Below, piece by piece: positions 1 through 8,851 of a stretch of 32,951 nucleotides of DNA. The stretch is from positions 1 through 32,951 of the forward strand of contig JAIBCI010000050.1 in the NCBI GenBank assembly GCA_019694255.1, written 5' to 3'. Source of the stretch: Saprospiraceae bacterium. Lineage in GTDB: Bacteria; Bacteroidota; Bacteroidia; Chitinophagales; Saprospiraceae. A program made the translations under genes and the position numbers. Positions within the stretch are counted from its first letter, which is position 1. Every line of letters begins with the position of its first letter. The notes beneath the pieces were generated by a model. That model worked only from the letters and a program-made list of their open reading frames with translations. It searched no databases and was not told where the DNA came from.

Positions 1-126
1 CAACCCTTCCGAGTGGCTCATTGATGTGTTCAATAGAATAAATGATCATCCAATTAACAGGATCGATGAGCTATTGCCCCAGAATTGGGAAAAAAAACTA
101 TACTAGGTACTTCGTGGGACGGATAC
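1..126 (+). mobile_element. Right end of an IS66-family insertion sequence (partial)
   Basis: The window opens inside an IS66-like element. The transposase C-terminus ends at the TAG at 104-106. It is followed at once by GTACTTCGTGGGACGGATAC (107-126), whose reverse complement begins GTATCCGTCCC, as expected for an IS66-type terminal inverted repeat. The left end lies outside the window, so neither the inverted-repeat pairing nor a target-site duplication can be checked. The exact outer boundary (about 126) is an inference. Confidence 0.6.
2..106 (+). CDS. IS66-family transposase, C-terminal fragment
   Basis: Only the last 34 codons are in the window, read in the frame starting at position 2 and ending at TAG 104-106. 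The visible peptide contains EWLIDVFNRI followed by HPINRIDELLPQNW. This is the characteristic C-terminal end of IS66 transposases, where the family has a pattern close to W-L-x-D-V-L-x-R-I-x-x-H-P-x-N-R-x-x-E-L-L-P-x-x-W. The catalytic DDE core would lie to the left, outside the window, so it cannot be said whether the full gene is intact. The adjacent inverted-repeat-like sequence supports an IS origin over a domesticated gene. Confidence 0.72.
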   Translation, partial: NPSEWLIDVFNRINDHPINRIDELLPQNWEKKLY

Positions 127-927
127 GTTTTCCTCGTATATCAATGTACCCAAATTTTCCATTCACTTGCACTTTTAAAAGTAAAGGATGCTTTGATAGG
201 GAAAATCCATTATAAGAATACGCAATAAAAATAAAAGGCAAAATGAATTTAATCATATCTTAATAACGAATGGTAAAAATTACATAAATGATTTCGATCT
301 TGTCCTATATTATTAATGAACGGTGAGTTTTATCCCTTATAATAGGTTGAACAAAAAACATAATAACGCATTACAAATGTATATATATTTTCACGTATCT
401 AGCGTCAGTTACTTAAAATTTATTTTACAACCATTTAATAAATACGATTCGTTTTCCTTTTACAGATTTAAGATTTCAATTTTTTATAGCCGTTATGCCC
501 TCTATTTTTGAGATAAATGAAATAAGTGAATCAGATTATCAAATTCTAATCGGAATGGACGCTCTGTCATCAATTGATCTCCTTTTATTTTTGCCTAATC
601 ACAGGGACGATTTTGTTTAATAATTTTTTCGAAGTATAATTTTTCTAAAGAAAAACTGTCAAACAAATGTGAAAAACTTCGCGCTTCATTCCTGAATATT
701 AACTCCATGTGATTAATATTTTTCATTTAGGATAGTTTAAAAGCATATTGATTACAAAGAATAATTCGAATTTCATATTGGTTATAAATAAATTTAACAT
801 ACATTGGATGGCATTTAATTAGAGCCAGTAACCTTGCTAATAAAAAATCGAATCATCATTCATTTTCATTTGAATAAAATTGAACAAATGAAGTAAATTC
901 TCTATTTTTATCCAAAACTTACGACAG
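127..927. other. AT-rich intergenic region, no gene seen
   Basis: About 800 bp between the IS66 end and acs. It is very AT-rich with stops in all frames. A GTG-started 62-codon frame at 323-511 is low-complexity (rich in Phe, Tyr, Ser and Ile) and does not look coding. I see no RNA gene or strong hairpin. The only candidate signal is the weak promoter-like pair just upstream of acs. Confidence 0.6.
880..910 (+). promoter_or_regulatory. Weak Bacteroidota-type promoter candidate for acs
   Basis: TTG at 880-882, a 20-bp spacer and TATTTTTA at 903-910 resemble the Bacteroidota TTG-N(17-23)-TAnnTTTG promoter, except that the final G is A. It lies 17 bp upstream of the acs ATG, implying a short leader. 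Such matches are frequent in AT-rich DNA. Confidence 0.25.
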
Positions 928-2859
928 ATGTTCTACCCGTATCTGATTCAATCTGAAGATGAATACCGTCGCCATTATCGCCAGAGTGTGGAAGATCCAG
1001 AAGGCTTCTGGTCCGGTGTAGCTTCACACTTTCACTGGCGCAAGAAATGGGATCAGGTTTTGAATTGGAATTTTGAAGAACCGCGCGTGGAATGGTTCGT
1101 CAATGGGAAGCTCAACATCACTGAAAATTGTCTCGACCGGCACATCAAGGAAGGTAACGGTGATGTGCCGGCACTGATTTGGGAACCGAATGATCCCAAA
1201 GAGCCTCATCGGGTGCTTACCTATCGCGATCTTTTGCAACAGGTCAATTTGTTTGCTGAAGTTTTACGCATACAGGGTGTTCGTAAAGGAGACCGTATCT
1301 GTATCTATATGGGCATGATTCCGGAGCTTGCGGTTGCGATCCTGGCTGCAGCCAGAATTGGAGCGGTACATTCGGTGATTTTTGGTGGGTTCAGCGCGCA
1401 GAGTATAGCAGATCGGGTGGACGACGCCGGAGCGGAATATATCGTTACCTGTGATGGCGCTCATCGCGGAAGCAAGGAAATCCCGCTAAAACCAGTGATC
1501 GATGAGGCCTTTGCACACTGTAGGGAAGTCAAGAAAGTAATTGTTTTCCAACGTACCGGCGCAGAAGTATTCATGAAGCCTGGCAGGGATGTTTGGTGGC
1601 ATGATGAAATGCGCAAAGTGGAATATTCTGGACAGATGCAGGTGGATGCAGAAGAAATGGATGCTGAAGACATGCTTTTTATCCTTTACACTTCAGGCAG
1701 TACAGGCAAACCAAAAGGTGTCGTCCATACCTGTGGCGGATATATGGTGTGGGCTGCCTATACTTTTGTCAATGTATTTCAATACCAGAGCGGAGAGATC
1801 CATTTTTGCACAGCAGATATCGGATGGATCACCGGGCACAGCTATATCCTGTATGGTCCTTTGTGTGCCGGCGCCAGTTCATTGATGTACGAAGGTGTTC
1901 CAACATGGCCTGACGCCGGGAGACTTTGGGACATTGTAAAAAAGCATAAAGTAAATATACTCTATACGGCACCTACTGCAATCCGAAGTCTGATGTCGTT
2001 CGGACTTGAACCAATTAAAGACAAAGACTTTAGTAGTCTCAGGATGCTGGGTTCAGTCGGAGAGCCCATCAACGAAGAAGCTTGGCGTTGGTTTTACGAG
2101 AATATCGGCCAATCAAATATTCCAATAGTGGATACATGGTGGCAGACCGAGACGGGAGGTATCATGATATCAAATCTGGCAGGTGTCACACCGCATAGAC
2201 CAGGCTGGGCCACATTGCCACTTCCCGGCGTACAGCCCGTACTCCTCGATGATCATGGCCGTGAGGTGTTAAGCAAAGATGAAGATGGTTTGTACAAAGG
2301 TAACCTGTGTATTAAAGCTCCCTGGCCAGGGATCCTTAGGACCACCTATGGCGATCATGAACGCTGTCGCCTCAATTATTTTGAGCGGTTTGCGGGAATG
2401 TATTTTACAGGAGACGGTGCCATGCGAGATGAGCACGGCAATTTCCGCATTACCGGAAGGGTAGATGATGTTCTCAATGTGAGCGGCCACAGGATTGGTA
2501 CTGCCGAACTTGAAAACGCAATCAATATGCATCACGCCGTAGTCGAAAGTGCAGTGGTTGGGTATCCTCATGACGTCAAGGGTCAGGGTATCTATGCTTA
2601 TGTCATTTGTGCAGATGTTGTCGAAGATCATCACGCCAGGCGTCAGGAGATTTCTGTGACCGTCAGCAAGATGATTGGCTCAATTGCCAGACCGGATAAA
2701 ATACAATTCGTACAGGGTCTTCCCAAGACCCGTAGTGGAAAAATTATGCGTCGTATCCTACGAAAAATTGCAGAAGGAGAGACCGATAATGTTGGTGACA
2801 CGACTACGTTACTGGATCCTTTAATCGTTGAAGAGATTAGGTTAAATCGAATTTTCTGA
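928..2859 (+). CDS. acs: Acetyl-CoA synthetase (AMP-forming)
   Basis: This 643-aa protein of the ANL adenylate-forming superfamily activates acetate with ATP and CoA to acetyl-CoA via acetyl-AMP in the cytoplasm. The length is normal for Acs (about 640-650). The N-terminal ACAS_N region is present (YPYLIQSEDEY..., with EDPEGFW near residue 22). The ATP-binding P-loop YTSGSTGKPKG starts at residue 254. WWQTETGG begins at residue 404; the tryptophan pair there limits the acyl pocket in acetate-specific enzymes. YFTGDGA and GRVDDVLNVSGHRIG form the hinge and C-domain signatures. PKTRSGKIMRR holds the catalytic lysine at about 605, the residue acetylated in characterised Acs proteins. The ATG at 928 gives the expected N-terminus. 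The gene appears monocistronic; the secreted CotH-like gene follows 122 bp later and is functionally unrelated. Confidence 0.95.
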   Translation: MFYPYLIQSEDEYRRHYRQSVEDPEGFWSGVASHFHWRKKWDQVLNWNFEEPRVEWFVNGKLNITENCLDRHIKEGNGDVPALIWEPNDPKEPHRVLTYRDLLQQVNLFAEVLRIQGVRKGDRICIYMGMIPELAVAILAAARIGAVHSVIFGGFSAQSIADRVDDAGAEYIVTCDGAHRGSKEIPLKPVIDEAFAHCREVKKVIVFQRTGAEVFMKPGRDVWWHDEMRKVEYSGQMQVDAEEMDAEDMLFILYTSGSTGKPKGVVHTCGGYMVWAAYTFVNVFQYQSGEIHFCTADIGWITGHSYILYGPLCAGASSLMYEGVPTWPDAGRLWDIVKKHKVNILYTAPTAIRSLMSFGLEPIKDKDFSSLRMLGSVGEPINEEAWRWFYENIGQSNIPIVDTWWQTETGGIMISNLAGVTPHRPGWATLPLPGVQPVLLDDHGREVLSKDEDGLYKGNLCIKAPWPGILRTTYGDHERCRLNYFERFAGMYFTGDGAMRDEHGNFRITGRVDDVLNVSGHRIGTAELENAINMHHAVVESAVVGYPHDVKGQGIYAYVICADVVEDHHARRQEISVTVSKMIGSIARPDKIQFVQGLPKTRSGKIMRRILRKIAEGETDNVGDTTTLLDPLIVEEIRLNRIF

Positions 2860-2981
2860 TAAGGTCCTTAATAAGTTTACTGTTTTTCCTTTTTTGAAGG
2901 AATATTCCACGGCTATAAATAAGTCCATACACCAGTGAGTACATCTTGGATATTGTCTACTTTTAGGCTAAATTAGATCCA

Positions 2982-5267
2982 ATGAGTAGATTTTATTCGA
3001 CCAGGTATTACTTGAGTTTGATACCTATTTTATTATTGAGCGCAGTCAGCGCACAGGATTATTACCGTCAGGATAGTATTCAGGAAGTAAAAATATATTT
3101 CGGCTACACAAACTGGGATTACCGGCTGGACACCGCCAAGGCAGGAAATGAAGACTACATTCTTGCGTCATACTGTCTGATCAACGGCGTGCGCTTTGAC
3201 AGTGTAGGCGTCAAGTATAAGGGTAACAGCAGTTATCGCGCCGCACAGGTCAAAAATCCGCTGCATATTAAGCTCGACTGGGTCAGGGAATCCCAAAACT
3301 ATAATAAGATCACGAGCATGAAATTCGGTAACAATTTCGCTGATCCTTCAGCGGTTCGTGAAGTACTGTGCTATGAGATTCTCGGACATTATATGGACTG
3401 TTCTGTCGCAAATTTTGCCAAAGTCTATGTCAATGACCAGTACCTTGGACTGTATTCCAATGTTGAAGCGGTCAACAAAAAATTCTGCAGTGATCACTTT
3501 GGTTCTTCTGAACACGTATTTGTGAAAGGCAATCCGGACAGACCGAGTCAGAATTCGACCAGCAATTTGGTATACATCAATAATGATAGTAGCAAGTTTT
3601 ACGCACTCTATGGAATGGAAAACGGAATTGGGTGGTACAAACTCATCGCATTGATGGACTCATTGAAAAACAATATCAACGGGATTCCCGCTATTGTAGA
3701 TATCGACCGATCCATTTGGATGCACGCATTCAACAGTGTGTTTTCCAATTATGACAGTTACACAGGATCTTTTTCTCAGAATTATTATCTGTATGAGGAT
3801 GATTTTGGCCGCTTTCTGCCAGTGATCTGGGATCTCAATATGGCCATTGGTGGTTTTCCGGGAGGAACAGGTGGTGCGGCAACAACAATTGACAAGGTTG
3901 CTTTTTTTAATGGAGAGACCAACGCTGCCAGACCATTGATTCAGAAAATTCTGCAGAATGCGCGTTACAAAAAAATGTTTACAGCACATGTCAGAACGTT
4001 TTGCAATGAATTTATTGCCAATCAGGAATATCAGAAAATTGCGCTTCGACTCCAAAAAATGGTGGATTCACTGGTTCGTACGGATCCCAACAGCCTGACG
4101 ACCTATGCGGCATTTCAGACATCTATGACCGCTCCGATATCCTCTGGCGGAGGCCCCGGCCAGTCTGCTCCTGGGATAACAACGCTGATGGAAGCTAGGC
4201 TCAATTATTTTAAGACAATTGCAGAGTATAACGCAGTACCGCCGGTGATAGGTGCTCCGCAATGGTCGTCTGCAAGTCCGCACATTGGGGATAGTATTTG
4301 GTTGAATGTCAGAATCACCAATGGGACCGATGGATTTCTGGCCTATCGCAAAAACCGTTATGACCTTTTTACCAAACATCAGTTATTGGATGATGGACTG
4401 CATCATGACGGTAAAGCGGGGGATGGAATTTACGGTGCGTGGATGATTCCGGGTGGAAGAAAGACCCAATACTATATTTATGCAGAAAATAATGCAGCGG
4501 GTATTTTTTCACCAGAACGCGCTGAATTCGAATATCATGTATTAAATGCAACAAATACTTTTCCGACTTTGCAAAAAGGCGATCTCGTCATCAACGAATT
4601 GATGTCAGTCAATCAGAAGACGGTCATTGATTCTACCGACCTTAAATACGAAGACTGGACAGAACTTTACAATAATAGTGCACAGGATATTTCACTGGAA
4701 GGTTATTATTTGTCCGACGATTCAGCCAACCCTCTGAAATGGGAATTTCCAACAGGCACTTCGATCCATTCAAAAGGATTGCTCGCGGTCTGGCTCGATG
4801 AAGATGGTAACGCACCGGGGCTTCACGCTAACTTTAAGTTGTCATCTTCTGGCGAAATGCTCCTTTTGTCCCGTGAAGACGGTTTGGTGCTGGACAGCAT
4901 CACGTTCGGATCCTTGTCTGCCGATCATTCTTTGGAGCGATGCCCCAACGGAACAGGATCTTTTGCGCTGACGTCAAAACCCAGTTTTTTAAAGATTAAT
5001 TGTTCGCTTACTTCGGTAGACGAACAGGAGATATCGTGCAGGTTATATCCAAATCCAGCCAGCAACGATGTGATAATTGATTTTGAAAAAGGTCAACCCG
5101 TTCTAGCCGAATTCATTGATATACAAGGCAAAATGGTCAAACGAGAAGTCATTGCGCATTCAGGTCAAATGATCGAATTATCAGGCATGGCCCAAGGTTA
5201 TTATCATGTTCGGCTGATCGATACCAATGGTCTGAGTTTGGGTGTTTTAAAGCTGATCATTCACTAG
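2982..5267 (+). CDS. Secreted CotH-kinase-like protein with lamin-tail and T9SS sorting domains
   Basis: 761 aa. A Sec signal peptide covers residues 1-24 (hydrophobic LSLIPILLLSAVSA, then Q25). A CotH kinase-like domain follows (about 35-400), with KGNSSYR near residue 80 in place of the usual RGNSS, the KFGNNFADPSAVRE segment, LGLYSNVEAVNK, and WDLNMA at 283-288, probably metal- or ATP-binding. A beta domain carries DDGLHHDGKAGDGIYGAW, a pattern common in exported members of this family. A lamin-tail domain spans roughly 534-670 (INELM ... YEDWTELYN ... LAVWLD). The C-terminus (about 685-761, LYPNPASNDVIIDF onward) is a T9SS type A sorting domain, so the protein is probably released or anchored at the surface. 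CotH proteins phosphorylate protein substrates in Bacillus spores and in related effectors; the substrate here is unknown. Confidence 0.85.
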   Translation: MSRFYSTRYYLSLIPILLLSAVSAQDYYRQDSIQEVKIYFGYTNWDYRLDTAKAGNEDYILASYCLINGVRFDSVGVKYKGNSSYRAAQVKNPLHIKLDWVRESQNYNKITSMKFGNNFADPSAVREVLCYEILGHYMDCSVANFAKVYVNDQYLGLYSNVEAVNKKFCSDHFGSSEHVFVKGNPDRPSQNSTSNLVYINNDSSKFYALYGMENGIGWYKLIALMDSLKNNINGIPAIVDIDRSIWMHAFNSVFSNYDSYTGSFSQNYYLYEDDFGRFLPVIWDLNMAIGGFPGGTGGAATTIDKVAFFNGETNAARPLIQKILQNARYKKMFTAHVRTFCNEFIANQEYQKIALRLQKMVDSLVRTDPNSLTTYAAFQTSMTAPISSGGGPGQSAPGITTLMEARLNYFKTIAEYNAVPPVIGAPQWSSASPHIGDSIWLNVRITNGTDGFLAYRKNRYDLFTKHQLLDDGLHHDGKAGDGIYGAWMIPGGRKTQYYIYAENNAAGIFSPERAEFEYHVLNATNTFPTLQKGDLVINELMSVNQKTVIDSTDLKYEDWTELYNNSAQDISLEGYYLSDDSANPLKWEFPTGTSIHSKGLLAVWLDEDGNAPGLHANFKLSSSGEMLLLSREDGLVLDSITFGSLSADHSLERCPNGTGSFALTSKPSFLKINCSLTSVDEQEISCRLYPNPASNDVIIDFEKGQPVLAEFIDIQGKMVKREVIAHSGQMIELSGMAQGYYHVRLIDTNGLSLGVLKLIIH

Positions 5268-5304
5268 ATGAAGTAATGTGAATTTGGCTTAAAGGATAAA
5301 TGAC

Positions 5305-5332
5305 AGCATAAAATCGGATTTCGTATTATGCT
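5305..5332. terminator. Weak hairpin between convergent genes
   Basis: AGCATAA (5305-5311) and TTATGCT (5326-5332) can pair in the 115-bp gap between two convergent genes. The stem is short and AT-rich with no clear T-tract, so a terminator role is only a possibility suggested by position. Confidence 0.25.
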
Positions 5333-5382
5333 ATTTGGCAATACTTAAATGCAAATCAGGCGAAGCATTTTACAGATAGATG

Positions 5383-6801
5383 TTAGCTATATAATGCTGC
5401 CAGTTTGCCTTCAAGCCATGATTTTTCGGGGAATGGAGGCGTCTGAGAAATTTCTCTGATGAGATTTTTTATTTTCGTGCGGTCGGACTTATTAAGCGTA
5501 AGTATTTTACGTGTGAATTTGATCAGCGTAGTGAATAATTCACGATGGCTTCCAATATTTTTTTTCCGTTTGAGAAAAATTTCGAATGAATCGAGCAGCG
5601 AGTTTAGCGCCATCCATTCTCTGCGTTCATAGTAAATGCGTAGCAGCATTCTTCTCGAATTCAAGTCGTCGTATACATCAATAAAACGCGTATTGGACAT
5701 GATTTCCAGGGCCCTGTCGTAATCTCCTTGTCTGAATAGCAAAGTTGCCAGGTTGAACTGATAGCTGTTGTTGCGAATGTCTGCAGGCAAAAACGAAGTG
5801 TATTTATCCATAAACTGCCGGGCCTGCTCATACTCATATAGGTTGAGATAAAGGAAAATGATGTTTTTGTAGGTATAAGGGGAGAGTCGGTTGGCTTCCA
5901 GAAGTATCCTGTTTTCAAGGCCACGGATATAAAGCATGAGCGCAAGAGAGGCATATTTCTGGTCGCCGCTGTTATAAAAAAAAGCGCAATAGTTGATTAA
6001 TATGATGTAAAGGTATTTCCTGTCATGGTCATTGATAAATTCTTCATTGCTGTAGAAAGTATTGAGCAGTGATTCAAAATCTGATTCAGGCTGTTCATAG
6101 ATGAGCCGAAAAATATTAATGTATAAATCGAGAACTTGATTTCTGCCTCTTGCCTCGCCGAGAAATTGATTAATCGCCAGGTTGATCCTGGATTTGAAAA
6201 ATGCCCTGTTTCCTGATTCTTTGAAATTGACCCAATCGTAACAGGCAAGCTTGATGTTTTCAAGAATAAAATACTCGTCAAGAGTCTGGACAAGTGGTGT
6301 GATTTGATCTCCCGTAAATCTTGAAATGCTGTGTTCAAATTCATAAATCTCTTTATGGAGAATGTATTTTTCAAATATGGGGTCGACAATGGACTCCTTG
6401 GCAGGAATTGATTGATTGGAAGATATATTGCGTAACGTTTTTCTGAAATTGGACTGAAGGTTTTTGTGTCGCAGTGTGTTGAGCAGTATACTGTTTTGAA
6501 GCGATTGGTTTTTTTTAAAATTTTGGGATATCAGAAAACTGTTGAGTGTTTTTTTGAACTGTGCGATCCGCTGCCGGAGCTGCACCGGGCTCAGCGGTTT
6601 GTCAGGGCTAAGGGCTTTGGAGAGTTCTTCAGGCTCAAAGCTGCCTGGTACTTCTTGTTGAATTTTTTGAAGCAAATGGTTGTAAAACGGAATAAAATTG
6701 GCGTTGGTATTATTAAATTCGGATCCTAGAAAGCTTAAAAAGAGCCTGGCTTCACGTTTTTGGAAGCTTTTTATAGTTGATAGTATATAATTAATTTTCA
6801 T
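5383..6801 (-). CDS. Hypothetical helical (TPR-like) protein
   Basis: 472 aa, unrecognised. It has no signal peptide and no long hydrophobic segment, so it is probably cytoplasmic. The N-terminus (MKINYILSTIKSFQKREARL, then FLSFLG) and the rest of the chain look almost entirely alpha-helical. Repeating patterns such as LFRQGDYDRALEIM and LYEYEQARQFMDKY resemble tetratricopeptide helix pairs, suggesting a scaffold or protein-binding role. It is rich in Lys, Arg, Asn, Phe and Tyr. It is transcribed convergently to the CotH gene and divergently from the small orphan at 6946. A good Bacteroidota promoter match lies directly upstream. The ATG at 6801 gives a very short leader from that promoter; no other start looks better. 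Function unknown. Confidence 0.75.
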   Translation of the reverse strand: MKINYILSTIKSFQKREARLFLSFLGSEFNNTNANFIPFYNHLLQKIQQEVPGSFEPEELSKALSPDKPLSPVQLRQRIAQFKKTLNSFLISQNFKKNQSLQNSILLNTLRHKNLQSNFRKTLRNISSNQSIPAKESIVDPIFEKYILHKEIYEFEHSISRFTGDQITPLVQTLDEYFILENIKLACYDWVNFKESGNRAFFKSRINLAINQFLGEARGRNQVLDLYINIFRLIYEQPESDFESLLNTFYSNEEFINDHDRKYLYIILINYCAFFYNSGDQKYASLALMLYIRGLENRILLEANRLSPYTYKNIIFLYLNLYEYEQARQFMDKYTSFLPADIRNNSYQFNLATLLFRQGDYDRALEIMSNTRFIDVYDDLNSRRMLLRIYYERREWMALNSLLDSFEIFLKRKKNIGSHRELFTTLIKFTRKILTLNKSDRTKIKNLIREISQTPPFPEKSWLEGKLAALYS

Positions 6802-6811
6802 TAATATTCTA

Positions 6812-6840
6812 CAAAAATACTATAAATACTTGATAAACAA
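6812..6840 (-). promoter_or_regulatory. Bacteroidota-type promoter for the 472-aa minus-strand gene
   Basis: On the minus strand, TTG (6840-6838), an 18-bp spacer and TATTTTTG (6819-6812) match the Bacteroidota consensus TTG-N(17-23)-TAnnTTTG exactly. The start codon lies 10 bp further on, so the leader would be only a few bases long. Confidence 0.45.
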
Positions 6841-6907
6841 TATATTAAAAAATTGTACAGCAAACAAAAATAATAATTTGTAGGAATTTAGAAATATTAA
6901 ACTTCAA

Positions 6908-6915
6908 TACTTTTG
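6908..6915 (+). promoter_or_regulatory. -7 box candidate for the 186-aa orphan
   Basis: TACTTTTG at 6908-6915 matches the Bacteroidota -7 box TAnnTTTG and lies 30 bp upstream of the ATG at 6946. A matching -33 element is poor: the nearest TTG ends at 6880, 27 bp away. Confidence 0.33.
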
Positions 6916-6945
6916 CTTTGCAGTATGATATAAGGATCTCGAATT

Positions 6946-7506
6946 ATGGTAAATCGCTTGAATTTTAATCTGATCGCATTAGTATGGTTGCCCATCATAT
7001 TAATACATCTGCATGGCAATATAATACATCCAGTAAGGGATGAGGTAAAGAAAATACTTTCCGCACCCAGCCCAAAATCTAATGTAAGTGTCTCCGTCAG
7101 TTGTACAGATGAGACTATTGTATTCGCTGTAGCGAACAACAGTAATACACAGAGCGATGAATTCACATTAAGTATTATTGAAGATGATATCGTGTTATTT
7201 ATAAAAACGTGCAGGCTCAATGGAGGTGAAATGCAGTTATTTCCATTTGAGGATGAAGGCATCGAATATAAAGTGTTGATAAATTTTAAGGGTAAATGTC
7301 AGGAGGATATTGAAGCCAATTTTCCAAGTTGCAAAAATAAATCAATTCATATACCTGCAAGAAATCTCCCGGCTGACCCTGCCTTATACAGACAACGTAA
7401 TGATTTACCTATTATCGATATTCCTTCGGGAATCTTAACTGCCTTATGCTTTGACAACGCCCTAATTTTTATTTCAAAAAATGAAGATCATCTCTTATTG
7501 TGTTAA
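6946..7506 (+). CDS. Small membrane-anchored or secreted hypothetical protein
   Basis: 186 aa, unrecognised. A hydrophobic segment at about residues 6-24 (NLIALVWLPIILIHLHG) is either a signal peptide or an anchor. The following region (about 45-115) looks like one beta-sandwich repeat: SVSCTDETIVFAVANNS, then FTLSIIEDDIVLF, then a Gly-Glu turn and YKVLINFKG. This order (a noun-like N-x-x-N-S strand, an I-I-E-D strand, then a Y-x-V strand) recalls single repeats in large Bacteroidota T9SS surface proteins, but no sorting domain follows. Six cysteines lie in the exported part. The C-terminus is abrupt (HLLLC). It may be a standalone small protein or a truncated remnant of a larger surface-protein gene. 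Confidence 0.5.
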   Translation: MVNRLNFNLIALVWLPIILIHLHGNIIHPVRDEVKKILSAPSPKSNVSVSVSCTDETIVFAVANNSNTQSDEFTLSIIEDDIVLFIKTCRLNGGEMQLFPFEDEGIEYKVLINFKGKCQEDIEANFPSCKNKSIHIPARNLPADPALYRQRNDLPIIDIPSGILTALCFDNALIFISKNEDHLLLC

Positions 7507-7728
7507 ATTAAACCCCAAATAGCTTTTTTGCTTCAAAGGCTAGTTCAGCAATCCTGATATTATCGAATCAGTTTTAGTGGTATTGATAAGATTCAGAAGT
7601 CTGACCATTGAATCTGATGGAAATAGGAAATGGACGAGCTTATCAATCAGAAGCGAATTCCTCTGATTCTAAATAATACGGGTTGAAGTAAATTGACTAC
7701 TACTGTTATTTTGACCTCATATGGCACG

Positions 7729-7775
7729 AGGCTCGGTCCTGATCGCAAGAAATAAGGGGCCGGGCCTTCTTTTTT
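7729..7775 (+). terminator. Rho-independent terminator
   Basis: The left arm AGGCTCGGTCCT (7729-7740) pairs along its length with AGGGGCCGGGCCT (7755-7767), allowing G-U pairs. The loop is about 14 nt, and the stem is followed by TCTTTTTT (7768-7775). It lies 222 bp downstream of the 186-aa gene and is the first plausible stop for that transcript. Confidence 0.7.
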
Positions 7776-8543
7776 GTAGCTTGGTTTCATACGGTTACTT
7801 ATAGTTTTAGAAACCAAAATGTTTGTTTTTATGCCTACGCTACGTCAGGGCGTAACATCATTATTTTTTTGTTAACACAAAGAATTTCTCGTTTGATGCC
7901 GTACGATGCAGATTACCAAAAAACTTTGTATTGCATATATTAATATGGTTGAATAATTATTACTGGAATACGAAGTATCATTTCCGTCTTACTCGTAATG
8001 GAAAGAAATCATAGAATATATTATTCTGGATGATACAATGATAAACACATAGGTGTTCATTAAGTAGGTGTAATCTAATCATGATTTTTGTAAGGCCGCA
8101 AAAATTCTATGTATCAGTATGCATTGATTTTTAATTGCACAATGCCTGTCTAAAGTCCAAATAAGACTTTAATCAAGCGGCATTAACTGAATATGGAATC
8201 TGGCTGAGCAATGATGTCACAAATAACATTAAAACAACGGACTTATCCCTGGTTTTTCTTTATAAAATTCACAAAGTTATGATTGATTCCGAGCCAGCAC
8301 AAGTGTTTGGATAATTGAATAATACTGAAGTGCTGCAATAGCCCAAATGAACTTGATTTATGGTCATTATCCGATAAATTTAAAAATAAATATATATAAA
8401 ATGATAATCATCAAATCGATATAAATTTAATAATTAAAATTTTTAGTTGCATGTTTAAAAGTGTACATATTATCATGGCCTTGACTATATATTTGTGAGG
8501 ATTTTTCTTTAGCAAAGGTCTTAATTTATGGAAACTACAACAG

Positions 8544-8559
8544 GCGACAGATTTGTCGC
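8544..8559. repeat. Short perfect inverted repeat upstream of the giant gene
   Basis: GCGACA (8544-8549), loop GATT, TGTCGC (8554-8559). It is GC-rich against an AT-rich background and has no T-tract, so it is not a terminator. It could be a leader hairpin or operator; function unknown. Confidence 0.35.
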
Positions 8560-8851
8560 AACCGTCATTTTTAAAAGTGCGAACAACCTTATTCAATTCT
8601 GTTTATCGTCTATTGCCCTAATCAGGTTTTCATATTTATTCTTTCTTGAATTTGTTGGTGCTGGTAACTTGCATAAGCAATACCTTCAGAGATCCGCCAC
8701 ATCGTTTAATTTATTTCATTGTTCACCATTAGAAAGGACAATGACTAGTGCAGTTATTCATTATAACAAATCGCACGAAATAGAACGAACAAACCTATTC
8801 ACACGACAACTTTAATTTGCTTCTCAAAATAGTTCATAAAAACTACATAGA

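Larger units (their letters stand above)
7507..8851. other. 1.3-kb intergenic region before the giant gene
   Basis: AT-rich, with no convincing gene. It contains a strong rho-independent terminator (7729-7775), a 16-bp hairpin (8544-8559) and an isolated TAnnTTTG box (TATATTTG, 8488-8495) without a -33 partner at normal distance. An ATG-started 95-codon frame at 8528-8815 has no recognisable domain and atypical composition, so I do not call it. The region could hold a long leader or an untranslated RNA, but nothing shows this directly. Confidence 0.6.

Noticed and set aside
323-511. 62-codon frame starting at GTG after the IS66 end
   Set aside because: Low-complexity composition rich in Phe, Tyr and Ser, no domain, and located in very AT-rich DNA.
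2899-2908. GGAATATTCC palindrome between acs and the CotH gene
   Set aside because: Ten bases, AT-rich, no T-tract and no second copy nearby; expected by chance.
8488-8495. TATATTTG as a promoter for the giant gene
   Set aside because: Matches the -7 box, but the nearest TTG is about 38 bp upstream, outside the 17-23 bp range, and the leader would be over 350 bp.
8528-8815. 95-codon plus-strand frame just upstream of the giant gene
   Set aside because: No recognisable domain, irregular composition, no good promoter; more likely a chance opening in non-coding DNA.
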